Assembly (NCBI RefSeq): GCF_029227915.1
Contig: NC_079882.1
Span: 31,860,001-31,924,000, forward strand
Reading direction: 5' to 3'
From: Hydractinia symbiolongicarpus
Lineage: Eukaryota; Cnidaria; Hydrozoa; Anthoathecata; Hydractiniidae
Length of the DNA: 64,000 bases
The notes below the pieces were generated by a model. It did no database searches, was not told the DNA's origin, and saw only the letters and a list, made by a program, of their open reading frames with translations. Positions 38,768 to 50,869 of the stretch are shown one piece after another (positions within the stretch are counted from its first letter, which is position 1; every line of letters begins with the position of its first letter). A program made the position numbers and the translations under genes.

Positions 38768-39900
38768 TTTGCGGGAATTCGCGGGTTTTCGTTTGCCGGC
38801 AATTAAACTTCTTTTATTCAGCGTCTCATCAAAAATGAAAACATTTTTGAAAACTACAAGTCTTATGCGTTTTAGTGGTGAAAAGATAATTTAAAAAATC
38901 GTTTTGGAAATGAGTTTACTCACAGGGTACTTTCTTTGTATACATTCGACTATACGGGCCAAGCCCGGGATTTACGGGAAATCACGGGTTTTCGTTTGCC
39001 GGCGATTAAACCACTTTCATTAAGCGTCTCATCAAAAATGAAAACATTTCTAAAAACTACAAGTCTCATGCGTTTTAGTGGTGGAAAAATAATTTAAAAA
39101 ATCGTTCGGGAAATGAGTTTACTCCCTGGGTACTTTATTTGTATACTTTTGACTATACGTGCCGAGTCCGGGATTTACGGGAAGTCGCAGGTTTTCGTTT
39201 GCCGGCGTTTAAACTTCTTTTATTCAGCGTCTCATCAAAAATGAAAACATTTTTGAAAACTACAAGTCTCATGCGTTTTAGTGGTGAAGAGATAATTTAA
39301 AAAATCGTTCGGGAAATGAGTTTACACCCTGGGTACTTTCTTTGTATACTTTTGACTTTACAGGCCGAGTCTGGGATTTACGGGAAATCGCAGGTTTTCG
39401 TTTGCCGGCGTTTAAACTTCTTTTATACAGCGTCTCATCAAAAATGAAAACAAGTTTGAAGACTACAAGTCTCATCCGTTTTAGTGGTGAAAAAATAATT
39501 TAAAAAATCGTTCGGGAAATAAGTTTACTCCCTGGGTAGTTTCTTTGTATACTTTTGATTATACGGGCCGAGTCCGGGTTTTACGGGAAATGGCGGGTTT
39601 TCGTTTGCCGGCGATTAAACTTCTTTTTTTCAGCGTCTCATTAAAAATGAAAACATTTTTGAAAACTACAAGTCTCATGCGTTTTAGTGGTGAAAATATA
39701 ATTTAAAAAATCGTTCGGGAAATGAGTTTACACCCTGGGTACTTTCTTTGTATACTTTTGACTTTACAGGGCGAGTCTGGGATTTACGGGAAATCGCAGG
39801 TTTTCGTTTGCCGGCGTTTAAACTTCTTTTTAGTGGTGAAAAAAAAATTTAAAAAATGGTTCGGGAAATGAGTTTACTCCCTGGGTAATTTCTTTGTATA
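38025..39900 (+). repeat. 4-mer HOR again, copy of 35.65-37.53 kb at 2,375 bp
   Basis: TTATTT marks at 38323 and 39135 (812 apart) continue the 4-mer. The whole block, including the truncated monomer and its AAAAAATGG neighbour, repeats 35650-37525 at an offset of 2,375 bp (12 x 203 minus 61). Homology breaks near 39900, where TACTTTTGATTATAC is replaced by TACATTCGACTATAC. Confidence 0.92.
39705..39850 (+). repeat. Second copy of the truncated C monomer, 146 bp
   Basis: The deletion junction CTTC, five T, AGTGG is identical to the copy at 37330, and the following AAAAAATGG (39851) and GGGTAATTTC are the same. The two are copies of one deletion event that was later amplified with its flanks. 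Confidence 0.95.
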
Positions 39901-40049
39901 CATTCGACTATACGGGCTGAGTCCGGGATTTACGGGAAATCGCAGGTTTTCGTTTGCCGGCGATTAAACCTCTTTCATTAAGCGTCTCATCAAAAATGAA
40001 AACATTTTTAGAAACTACAAGTCTCATGTGTTTTAGTGGTGAAAAGATA

Positions 40050-41765
40050 ATTTAAAAAATCGTTTTGGAAATGAGTTTACTCACAGAGTACTTTCTTTGT
40101 ATACATTCGACTATACGGGCCAAGCCCGGGATTTACGGGAAATCACGGGTTTTCGTTTGCCGGCGATCAAACCACTTTTATTAAGCGTCTCATCAAAAAT
40201 GAAAACATTTCTGAAAACTACAAGTTTCAAGCGTTTTAGTGGTGAAAAAATAATTTAAAAAATCGTTCGGGAAATAAGTTTACTCCCTGGGTACTTTCTT
40301 TGTATACTTTTGATTATACGGGCCGAGTCCGGGTTTTACGGGAAATGGCGGGTTTTCGTTTGCCGGCGATTAAACTTCTTCTATTCAGCGTCTCATTAAA
40401 AATGAAAACATTTTTGAAAACTACAAGTCTCATGCGTTTTAGTGGTGAAAATATAATTTAAAAAATCGTTCGGGAAATGAGTTTACACCCTGGGTACTTT
40501 CTTTGTATACTCTTGACTTTACAGGCCGAGTCTGGGATTTACGGGAAATCGCAGGTTTTCGTTTGCCGGCGTTTAAACTTCTTTTATTCAGCGTCTCATC
40601 AAAAATGAAAGCAAGTTTGAAGACTACAAGTCTCATCCGTTTTAGTGGTGAAAAAATAATTTAAAAAATCGTTCGGGAAATAAGTTTACTCCCTGGGTAC
40701 TTTCTTTGTATACTTTTGATTATACGGGCCGAGTCCGGGTTTTACGGGAAATGGCGGGTTTTTGTTTGCCGGCGATTAAACTTCTTTTATTCTGCGTCTC
40801 ATCAAAAATGAAAACATTTTTGAAAACTACAAGTCTTATGCGTTTTAGTGGTGAAAAAATAATTTAAAAAATCGTTCTGGAAATGAGTTTACTCACAGGG
40901 TACTTTCTTTGTATACATTCGACTATACGGGCCAAGCCCGGGATTTACGGGAAATCACGGGTTTTCGTTTGCCGGCGATCAAACCACTTTTATTAAGCGT
41001 CTCATCAAAAATGAAAACATTTCTGAAAACTACAAGTTTCAAGCGTTTTAGTGGTGAAAAAATAATTTAAAAAATCGTTCGGGAAATAAGTTTACTCCCT
41101 GGGTACTTTCTTTGTATACTTTTGATTATACGGGCCGAGTCCGGGTTTTACGGGAAATGGCGGGTTTTCGTTTGCCGGCGATTAAACTTCTTCTATTCAG
41201 CGTCTCATTAAAAATGAAAACATTTTTGAAAACTACAAGTCTCATGCGTTTTAGTGGTGAAAATATAATTTAAAAAATCGTTCGGGAAATGAGTTTACAC
41301 CCTGGGTACTTTCTTTGTATACTCTTGACTTTACAGGCCGAGTCTGGGATTTACGGGAAATCGCAGGTTTTCGTTTGCCGGCGTTTAAACTTCTTTTATT
41401 CAGCGTCTCATCAAAAATGAAAGCAAGTTTGAAGACTACAAGTCTCATCCGTTTTAGTGGTGAAAAAATAATTTAAAAAATCGTTCGGGAAATAAGTTTA
41501 CTCCCTGGGTACTTTCTTTGTATACTTTTGATTATACGGGCCAAGTCCGGGTTTTACGGGAAATGGCGGGTTTTTGTTTGCCGGCGATTAAACTTCTTTT
41601 ATTCTGCGTCTCATCAAAAATGAAAACATTTTTAAAAACTACAAGTCTTATGCGTTTTAGTGGTGAAAAAATAATTTAAAAAATCGTTCTGGAAATGAGT
41701 TTACTCACAGGGTACTTTCTTTGTATACATTCGACTATACGGGCCAAGCCCGGGATTTACGGGAA
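40050..41765 (+). repeat. 4-mer HOR, 812 bp x 2.1
   Basis: The C-monomer mark GTATACTCTTGACTTTAC occurs with TCTTGAC at 40511 and 41323. GCGATCAAACCACTTTTATTAAGCG (near 40163 and 40975), CAAGCG near 40228 and 41040, CTTCTTCTATTCAGCG near 40375 and 41187, and TATTCTGCGTC (TCTGCG at 40791 and 41603) also sit 812 bp apart. It is a different 4-mer from the one at 33-37 kb: its C monomer has AAAGCAAGTTTG and its A monomer has the TTCTGCG mark. Confidence 0.93.
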
Positions 41766-44489
41766 ATCGCAGGTTTTCGTTTGCCGGCGATTAAACCTCT
41801 TTCATTAAGCGTCTCATCAAAAATGAAAACGTTTTTGAAAACTACAAGTCTCGTGCGTTTTAGTGGTGAAAAAATAATTTAAAAAATCGTTCGGGAAATA
41901 AGTTTACTCCCTGGGTACTTTCTTTGTATACGTTTGACTATACGGGCTGAGTCCAGGATTTACGGGAAATGGCGGGTTTTCGTTTGCCAGCGATTAAACT
42001 TCTTTTATTTAGCGTCTCATCAAAAATGAAAACATTTTTAAAAACTACAAGTCTCATGCGTTTTAGTGGTGAAAAGATAATTTAAAAAATCGTTTTGGAA
42101 ATGAGTTTACTCACAGGGTACTTTCTTTGTATACTTTTGATTTTACGGGCCGAGTCCGGGTTTTACGGGAAATGGCGGGTTTTCGTTTGTCGGCGATTAA
42201 ACTTCTTCTATTCAGCGTCTCATTAAAAATGAAAACATTTTTGAAAACTACAAGTCTCATGCGTTTTAGTGGTGAAAATATAATTTAAAAAATCGTTCGG
42301 GAAATGAGTTTACACCCTGGGTACTTTCTTTGTATACTCTTGACTTTACAGGCCGAGTCTGGGATTTACGGGAAATCGCAGGTTTTCGTTTGCCGGCGTT
42401 TAAACTTCTTTTATTCAGCGTCTCATCAAAAATGAAAGCAAGTTTGAAGACTACAAGTCTCATCCGTTTTAGTGGTGAAAAAATAATTTAAAAAATCGTT
42501 CGGGAAATAAGTTTACTCCCTGGGTACTTTCTTTGTATACTTTTGATTATACGGTCCGAGTCCGGGTTTTACGGGAAATGGCGGGTTTTCGTTTGCCGGC
42601 GATTAAACTTCTTTTATTCAGTGTCTCATCAAAAATGAAAACATTTTTGAAAACTATAAGTCTCATGCGTTTTAGTGGTGAAAATATAATTTAAAAAATC
42701 GTTCGGGAAATAAGTTTACTCCCTGGGTACTTTCTTTGTATACTTTTGATTTTACGGGCCGAGTCCGGGTTTTACGGGAAATGGCGGGTTTTCGTTTGCC
42801 GGCGATTAAACTTCTTCTATTCAGCGTCTCATTAAAAATGAAAACATTTTTGAAAACTACAAGTCTCATGCGTTTTAGTGGTGAAAATATAATTTAAAAA
42901 ATCGTTCGGGAAATGAGTTTACACCCTGGGTACTTTCTTTGTATACTCTTGACTTTACAGGCCGAGTCTGGGATTTACGGGAAATCGCAGGTTTTCGTTT
43001 GCCGGCGTTTAAACTTCTTTTATTCAGCGTCTCATCAAAAATGAAAGCAAGTTTGAAGACTACAAGTCTCATCCGTTTTAGTGGTAAAAAAATAATTTAA
43101 AAAATCGTTCGGGAAATAAGTTTACTCCCTGGGTACTTTCTTTGTATACTTTTGATTATACGGGCCGAGTCCGGGTTTTACGGGAAATGGCGGGTTTTTG
43201 TTTGCCGGCGATTAAACTTCTTTTATTCTGCGTCTCATCAAAAATGAAAACATTTTTGAAAACTACAAGTCTTATCCGTTTTAGTGATGAAAAAATAATT
43301 TAAAAAATCGTTCTGGAAATGAGTTTACTCACAGGGTACTTTCTTTGTATACATTCGACTATACGGGCCAAGCCCGGGATTTACGGGAAATCGCAGGTTT
43401 TCGTTTGCCGGCGATTAAACCTCTTTCATTAAGCGTCTCATCAAAAATGAAAACGTTTTTGAAAACTACAAGTCTCGTGCGTTTTAGTGGTGAAAAAATA
43501 ATTTAAAAAATCGTTCGGGAAATAAGTTTACTCCCTGGGTACTTTCTTTGTATACGTTTGACTATACGGGCTGAGCCCAGGATTTACGGGAAATGGCGGG
43601 TTTTCGTTTGCCAGCGATTAAACTTCTTTTATTCAGTGTCTCATCAAAAATGAAAACATTTTTAAAAACTACAAGTCTCATGCGTTTTAGTGGTGAAAAG
43701 ATAATTTAAAAAATAGTTTTGGAAATGAGTTTACTCACAGGGTACTTTCTTTGTATACATTCGACTATACGGGCCTAGCCCGGGATTTACGGGAAATCAC
43801 GGGTTTTCGTTTGCCGGCGATTAAACCACTTTCATTAAGCGTCTCATCAAAAATGAAAACATTTCTGAAAACTACAAGTCTCATGCGTTTTAGTGGTGGA
43901 AAAATAATTTAAAAAATCGTTCGGGAAATGAGTTTACTCCCTGGGTACTTTATTTGTATACTTTTGACTATACGGGCCGAGTCCGGGTTTTACGGGAAGT
44001 CGCAGGTTGTCGTTTGCCGGCGATTAAACTTCTTTTATTCAGTGTCTCATCAAAAATGAAAACATTTTTGAAAACTATAAGTCTCATGCGTTTTAGTGGT
44101 GAAAATATAATTTAAAAAATCGTTCGGGAAATGAGTTTACACCCTGGGTACTTTCTTTGTATACTCTTGACTTTACAGGCCGAGTCTGGGATTTACGGGA
44201 AATCGCAGGTTTTCGTTTGCCGGCGTTTAAACTTCTTTTATTCAGCGTCTCATCAAAAATGAAAACAAGTTTGAAGACTACAAGTCTCATCCGTTTTAGT
44301 GGTGAAAAAATAATTTAAAAAATCGTTCGGGAAATAAGTTTACTCCCTGGGTACTTTCTTTGTATACTTTTAATTATACGGGCCGAGTCCGGGTTTAACG
44401 GGAAATGGCGGGTTTTCGTTTGCCGGCGATTAAACTTCTTTTATTCAGCGTCTCATTAAAAATGAAAACATTTTTGAAAACTACAAGTC
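41766..44489 (+). repeat. Mosaic rearranged C/A/B monomers
   Basis: C monomers (TCTTGAC at 42338, 42947 and 44165) are spaced 609 and 1,218 bp, that is 3 and 6 monomers. The cassette 42.70-43.45 kb (GATTTTACGGGCCGAG, C monomer, TTCTGCG monomer, B monomer with AAAACGTTTTTG) is the likely source or sister of cassettes near 45.34, 46.96 and 48.79 kb. A TTTATTTG monomer from the earlier 4-mer reappears at 43950. Confidence 0.83.
43302..43504 (+). repeat. Exemplar B-lineage monomer (203 bp)
   Basis: This is a complete monomer with the lineage B marks: TTCTGG near base 11, CACAGGG at 29, CATTCGAC at 51, CCAAGCCCGGG at 67 and CCTCTTTCATTAAGCG at 119. B monomers are interspersed with A and C, most often every second to fourth monomer. 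This suggests that an A/B multimer was an early higher-order unit. The A/B difference CCGAG versus CCAAG is itself a CpG-to-CpA change. Confidence 0.95.
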
Positions 44490-47400
44490 TCATGCGCTTT
44501 AGAGGTGAAAAGATAATTTAAAAAATCGTTCTGGAAATGAGTTTACACCCTGGGTACTTTCTTTGTATACTTTTGACTTTACAGGGCGAGTCTGGGATTT
44601 ACGGGAAATCGCAGGTTTTCGTTTGCCGGCGTTTTAACTTCTTTTATTCAGCGTCTCATCAAAAATGAAAACAAGTTTGAAGACTTCAAGTCTCATGCGT
44701 TTTAGTGGTGAAAAAATAATTTAAAAAATCGTTCGGGAAATGAGTTTACTCCCTGTGTACTTTCTTTGTATACTTTTGACTATACGGGCCAAGCCCGGGA
44801 TTTACGGGAATTCGCGGGTTTTCGTTTGCCGGCGATTAAACTTCTTTTATTCAGTGTCTCATCAAAAATGAAAACATTTTTAAAAACTACAAGTCTCATG
44901 CGTTTTAGTGGTGAAAAGATAATTTAAAAAGTCGTTTTGGAAATGAGTTTACTCACAGGGTACTTTCTTTGTATACATTCGACTATACGGGCCAAGCCCG
45001 GTATTTACGGGAAATCACGGGTTTTCGTTTGCCGGCGATTAAACCACTTTCAATAAGCGTCTCATCAAAAATGAAAACATTTCTGAAAACTACAAGTCTC
45101 GTGCGTTTTAGTGGTGAAAAAAAATTTTAAAAAATCGCTCGGGAAATGAGTTTACTCCCTGGATACTTTCTTTGTATACATTCGACTACACGGGCCAAGC
45201 CCGGGATTTACGGGAAATGGCGGGTTTTCGTTTGCCGGCGATTAAACTTCTTTTATTCAGCGTCTCATTAAAAATGAAAACATTTTTGAAAACTACAAGT
45301 CTCATGCGTTTTAGAGGTGAAAAGATAATTTAAAAAATCGTTCGGGAAATGAGTTTACTCCCTGGGTACTTTGTTTGTATACTTTTGATTTTACGGGCCG
45401 AGTCCGGGTTTTACGGGAAATGGCGGGTTTTCGTTTGCCGGCGATTAAACTTCTTCTATTCAGCGTCTCATTAAAAATGAAAACATTTTTGAAAACTACA
45501 AGTCTCATGCGTTTTAGTGGTGAAAATATAATTTAAAAAATCGTTCGGGAAATGAGTTTACACCCTGGGTACTTTCTTTGTATACTCTTGACTTTACAGG
45601 CCGAGTCTGGGATTTACGGGAAATCGCAGGTTTTCGTTTGCCGGCGTTTAAACTTCATTTATTCAGCGTCTCATCAAAAATGAAAGCAAGTTTGAAGACT
45701 ACAAGTCTCATCCGTTTTAGTGGTAAAAAAATAATTTAAAAAATCGTTCGGGAAATAAGTTTACTCCCTGGGTACTTTCTTTGTATACTTTTGATTATAC
45801 GGGCCGAGTCCGGGTTTTACGGGAAATGGCGGGTTTTTGTTTGCCGGCGATTAAACTTCTTTTATTCTGCGTCTCATCAAAAATGAAAACATTTTTGAAA
45901 ACTACAAGTCTTATCCGTTTTAGTGATGAAAAAATAATTTAAAAAATCGTTCTGGAAATGAGTTTACTCACAGGGTACTTTCTTTGTATACATTCGACTA
46001 TACGGGCCAAGCCCGGGATTTACGGGAAATCGCAGGTTTTCGTTTGCCGGCGATTTAACTTCTTTTATTCAGCGTCTCATCAAAAATGAAAACAAGTTTG
46101 AAGACTTCAAGTCTCATGCGTTTTAGAGGTGAAAAGATAATTTAAAAAATCGTTCTGGAAATGAGTTTACACCCTGGGTACTTTCTTTGTATACTTTTGA
46201 CTTTACAGGGCGAGTCTGGGATTTACGGGAAATCGCAGGTTTTCGTTTGCCGGCGTTTTAACTTCTTTTATTCAGCGTCTCATCAAAAATGAAAACAAGT
46301 TTAAAGACTTCAAGTCTCATGCGTTTTAGTGGTGAAAAAATAATTTAAAAAATCGTTCGGGAAATGAGTTTACTCCCTGTGTACTTTCTTTGTATACTTT
46401 TGACTATACGGGCCAAGCCCGGGATTTACGGGAATTCGCGGGTTTTCGTTTGCCGGCGATTAAACTTCTTTTATTCAGTGTCTCATCAAAAATGAAAACA
46501 TTTTTAAAAACTACAAGTCTCATGCGTTTTAGTGGTGAAAAGATAATTTAAAAAGTCGTTTTGGAAATGAGTTTACTCACAGGGTACTTTCTTTGTATAC
46601 ATTCGACTATACGGGCCAAGCCCGGTATTTACGGGAAATCACGGGTTTTCGTTTGCCGGCGATTAAACCACTTTCAATAAGCGTCTCATCAAAAATGAAA
46701 ACATTTCTGAAAACTACAAGTCTCGTGCGTTTTAGTGGTGAAAAAAAATTTTAAAAAATCGCTCGGGAAATGAGTTTACTCCCTGGATACTTTCTTTGTA
46801 TACATTCGACTACACGGGCCAAGCCCGGGATTTACGGGAAATGGCGGGTTTTCGTTTGCCGGCGATTAAACTTCTTTTATTCAGCGTCTCATTAAAAATG
46901 AAAACATTTTTGAAAACTACAAGTCTCATGCGTTTTAGAGGTGAAAAGATAATTTAAAAAATCGTTCGGGAAATGAGTTTACTCCCTGGGTACTTTGTTT
47001 GTATACTTTTGATTTTACGGGCCGAGTCCGGGTTTTACGGGAAATGGCGGGTTTTCGTTTGCCGGCGATTAAACTTCTTCTATTCAGCGTCTCATTAAAA
47101 ATGAAAACATTTTTGAAAACTACAAGTCTCATGCGTTTTAGTGGTGAAAATATAATTTAAAAAATCGTTCGGGAAATGAGTTTACACCCTGGGTACTTTC
47201 TTTGTATACTCTTGACTTTACAGGCCGAGTCTGGGATTTACGGGAAATCGCAGGTTTTCGTTTGCCGGCGTTTAAACTTCATTTATTCAGCGTCTCATCA
47301 AAAATGAAAGCAAGTTTGAAGACTACAAGTCTCATCCGTTTTAGTGGTAAAAAAATAATTTAAAAAATCGTTCGGGAAATAAGTTTACTCCCTGGGTACT

Positions 47401-49670
47401 TTCTTTGTATACTTTTGATTATACGGGCCGAGTCCGGGTTTTACGGGAAATGGCGGGTTTTTGTTTGCCGGCGATTAAACTTCTTTTATTCTGCGTCTCA
47501 TCAAAAATGAAAACATTTTTGAAAACTACAAGTCTTATCCGTTTTAGTGATGAAAAAATAATTTAAAAAATCGTTCTGGAAATGAGTTTACTCACAGGGT
47601 ACTTTCTTTGTATACATTCGACTATACGGGCCAAGCCCGGGATTTACGGGAAATCGCAGGTTTTCGTTTGCCGGCGATTAAACCTCTTTCATTAAGCGTC
47701 TCATCAAAAATGAAAACGTTTTTGAAAACTACAAGTCTCGTGCGTTTTAGTGGTGAAAAAATAATTTAAAAAATCGTTCGGGAAATAAGTTTACTCCCTG
47801 GGTACTTTCTTTGTATACGTTTGACTATACGGGCTGAGCCCAGGATTTACGGGAAATGGCGGGTTTTCGTTTGCCAGCGATTAAACTTCTTTTATTCAGT
47901 GTCTCATCAAAAATGAAAACATTTTTAAAAACTACAAGTCTCATGCGTTTTAGTGGTGAAAAGATAATTTAAAAAATCGTTTTGGAAATGAGTTTACTCA
48001 CAGGGTACTTTCTTTGTATACTTTTGACTTTACAGGGCGAGTCTGGGATTTACGGGAAATCGCAGGTTTTCGTTTGCCGGCGTTTTAACTTCTTTTATTT
48101 AGCGTCTCATCAAAAATGAAAACAAGTTTGAAGACTTCAAGTCTCATGCGTTTTAGTGGTGAAAAAATAATTTAAAAAATCGTTCGGGAAATGAGTTTAC
48201 TCCCTGTGTACTTTCTTTGTATACTTTTGACTATACGGGCCAAGCCCGGGATTTACGGGAATTCGCGGGTTTTCGTTTGCCGGCGATTAAACTTCTTTTA
48301 TTCAGTGTCTCATCAAAAATGAAAACATTTTTAAAAACTACAAGTCTCATGCGTTTTAGTAGTGAAAAGATAATTTAAAAAGTCGTTTTGGAAATGAGTT
48401 TACTCACAGGGTACTTTCTTTGTATACATTCGACTATACGGGCCAAGCCCGGTATTTACGGGAAATCACGGGTTTTCGTTTGCCGGCGATTAAACCACTT
48501 TCATTAAGCGTCTCATCAAAAATGAAAACATTTCTGAAAACTACAAGTCTCGTGCGTTTTAGTGGTGAAAAAAAATTTAAAAAATCGCTCGGGAAATGAG
48601 TTTACTCCCTGGATACTTTCTTTGTATACATTCGACTACACGGGCCAAGCCCGGGATTTACGGGAAATGGCGGGTTTTCGTTTGCCGGCGATTAAACTTC
48701 TTTTATTCAGCGTCTCATTAAAAATGAAAACATTTTTGAAAACTACAAGTCTCATGCGTTTTAGAGGTGAAAAGATAATTTAAAAAATCGTTCGGGACAT
48801 GAGTTTACTCCCTGGGTACTTTCTTTGTATACTTTTGATTTTACGGGACGAGTCCGGGTTTTACGGGAAATGGCGGGTTTTCGTTTGCCGGCGATTAAAC
48901 TTCTTCTATTCAGCGTCTCATTAAAAATGAAAACATTTTTGAAAACTACAAGTCTCATGCGTTTTAGTGGTGAAAATATAATTTAAAAAATCGTTCGGGA
49001 AATGAGTTTACACCCTGGGTACTTTCTTTGTATACTCTTGACTTTACAGGCCGAGTCTGGGATTTACGGGAAATCGCAGGTTTTCGTTTGCCGGCGTTTA
49101 AACTTCTTTTATTCAGCGTCTCATCAAAAATGAAAGCAAGTTTGAAGACTAGAAGTCTCATCCGTTTTAGTGGTAAAAAAATAATTTAAAAAATCGTTCG
49201 GGAAATAAGTTTACTCCCTGGGTACTTTCTTTGTATACTTTTGATTATACGGGCCGAGTCCGGGTTTTACGGGAAATGGCGGGTTTTTGTTTGCCGGCGA
49301 TTAAACCTCTTTTATTCTGCGTCTCATCAAAAATGAAAACATTTTTGAAAACTACAAGTCTTATCCGTTTTAGTGATGAAAAAATAATTTAAAAAATCGT
49401 TCTGGAAATGAGTTTACTCACAGGGTACTTTCTTTGTATACATTCGACTATACGGGCCAAGCCCGGGATTTACGGGAAATCGCAGGTTTTCGTTTGCCGG
49501 CGATTAAACCTCTTTCATTAAGCGTCTCATCAAAAATGAAAACGTTTTTGAAAACTACAAGTCTCGTGCGTTTTAGTGGTGAAAAAATAATTTAAAAAAT
49601 CGTTCGGGAAATAAGTTTACTCCCTGGGTACTTTCTTTGTATACGTTTGACTATACGGGCTGAGCCCGGG
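44490..49670 (+). repeat. 8-mer/9-mer HOR, 1,624 and 1,826 bp, three copies
   Basis: Marks in three copies: GTTTTAACTTC at 44631, 46255 and 48082; CCCGGTATTTACGGG near 44999, 46623 and 48450; TACTTTGTTTGTATAC or its normal form near 45371, 46995 and 48821; C-monomer TCTTGAC at 45586, 47210 and 49036; TTCTGCG at 45866, 47490 and 49316. Copies 1 and 2 are 1,624 bp apart (8 monomers). Copies 2 and 3 are 1,826 bp apart (9 monomers minus 1), because copy 2 has an extra GGGCTGAGCCCAGG monomer at about 47832. Confidence 0.92.
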
Positions 49671-50135
49671 ATTTACGGGAATTCGCGGGTTTTCGTTTGC
49701 CGGCGATTAAACTTCTTTTATTCAGTGTCTCATCAAAAATGAAAACATTTTTAAAAACTACAAGTCTCATGCGTTTTAGTGGTGAAAAGATAATTTAAAA
49801 AGTCGTTTTGGAAATGAGTTTTTTCACAGGGTACTTTCTTTGTATACATTCGACTATACGGACCAAGCCCGGTATTTACGGGAAATCACGGGTTTTCGTT
49901 TGCCGGCGATTAAACCACTTTCATTAAGCGTCTCATCAAAAATGAAAACATTTCTGAAAACTACAAGTCTCGTGCGTTTTAGTGGTGAAAAAAAAATTTT
50001 AAAAATCGCTCGGGAAATGAGTTTACTCCCTGGATACTTTCTTTGTATACATTCGACTACACGGGCCAAGCCCGGGATTTACGGGAAATGGCGGGTTTTC
50101 GTTTGCCGGCGATTAAACTTCTTTTATTCAGTGTC
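49671..50135 (+). repeat. Partial fourth copy of the 8/9-mer HOR
   Basis: This matches 48251-48715 at an offset of 1,420 bp: GGGAATTCGCGGG, CCCGGTATTTACGGG (49867 versus 48447), CTCGTGCG and CCCTGGATAC. It enters directly from the GGGCTGAGCCC monomer, an in-register join. One copy has TTTTTTCACAGGG where TTTACTCACAGGG is expected, near 49818. Confidence 0.85.
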
Positions 50136-50869
50136 TCATCAAAAATGAAAACATTTCTGAAAACTACAAGTCTCATGCGTTTTAGTGGTGAAAAAAAAAT
50201 TTAAAAAATCGTTCGGGAAATGATTTTACTCCCTGGGTAATTTCTTTGTATACTTTTGATTATACGGGCCGAGTCCGGGGTTTACGGGAAATAGCGGTCG
50301 TTTGCCGGCGATTAAACTTTTTTTATTCAGCCTCTTATCAAAAATGAAAACATTTTTGAAAACTGCAAGTCTCATGCGTTTTAGTGGTGAAAAGATAATT
50401 TAAAAAATCGTTCGGGAAATGAGTTTACTCCCGGGGTACATTCTTTGTATACTTTTGACTTTACGGGCTGAATCTGGGATTTACGGGAAATCACGGGTTT
50501 TCGTTTGCCGGCGGTTAAACCACTTTTATCAAGCGTCTCATCAAAAATGAAAACATTTCTGAAAACTACAAGTTTCATGCGTTTTAGTGGTGAAAAAATA
50601 TTTTAAAAATCGTTCGGGAAATAACTTTACTCCCTGGGTACTTTCTTTGTATACTTTTGATTATACGGGCCGAGTCCGGGTTTTACGGGAAATGGCGGGT
50701 TTTCGTTTGCCGGCGATTAAACTTCTTTTATTCAGCGTCTCATTAAAAATGAAAACATTTTTGAAAACTACAAGTCTCATGCGTTTTAGTGGTGAAAAGA
50801 TAATTTAAAAAATCGTTCGGGAAATGAGTTTACTCCCGGGGTACTTTCTTTGTATACTTTTGACTATAC
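50136..50869 (+). repeat. Junction monomers with the 4-bp-deletion subfamily
   Basis: About four monomers. One carries GGCGGTCGTTTGCC (50295) with CAGCCTCTTATC. Two have CTCCCGGGGTAC heads, the first with GGGGTACATTC. No tandem copy lies nearby; the closest relatives are at 59.1-59.5 kb. Confidence 0.8.

Noticed and set aside
43302-43504. CENP-B-box-like motif in B monomers (TTCGACTATACGGG)
   Set aside because: The CENP-B core requires TTCG, four bases, A, two bases, CGGG (15 bp). Here TTCG and CGGG are separated by six bases instead of seven, so the match is one base short. A lineage monomers lack TTCG at that place. It may still be worth a binding test, but it cannot be called a CENP-B box.
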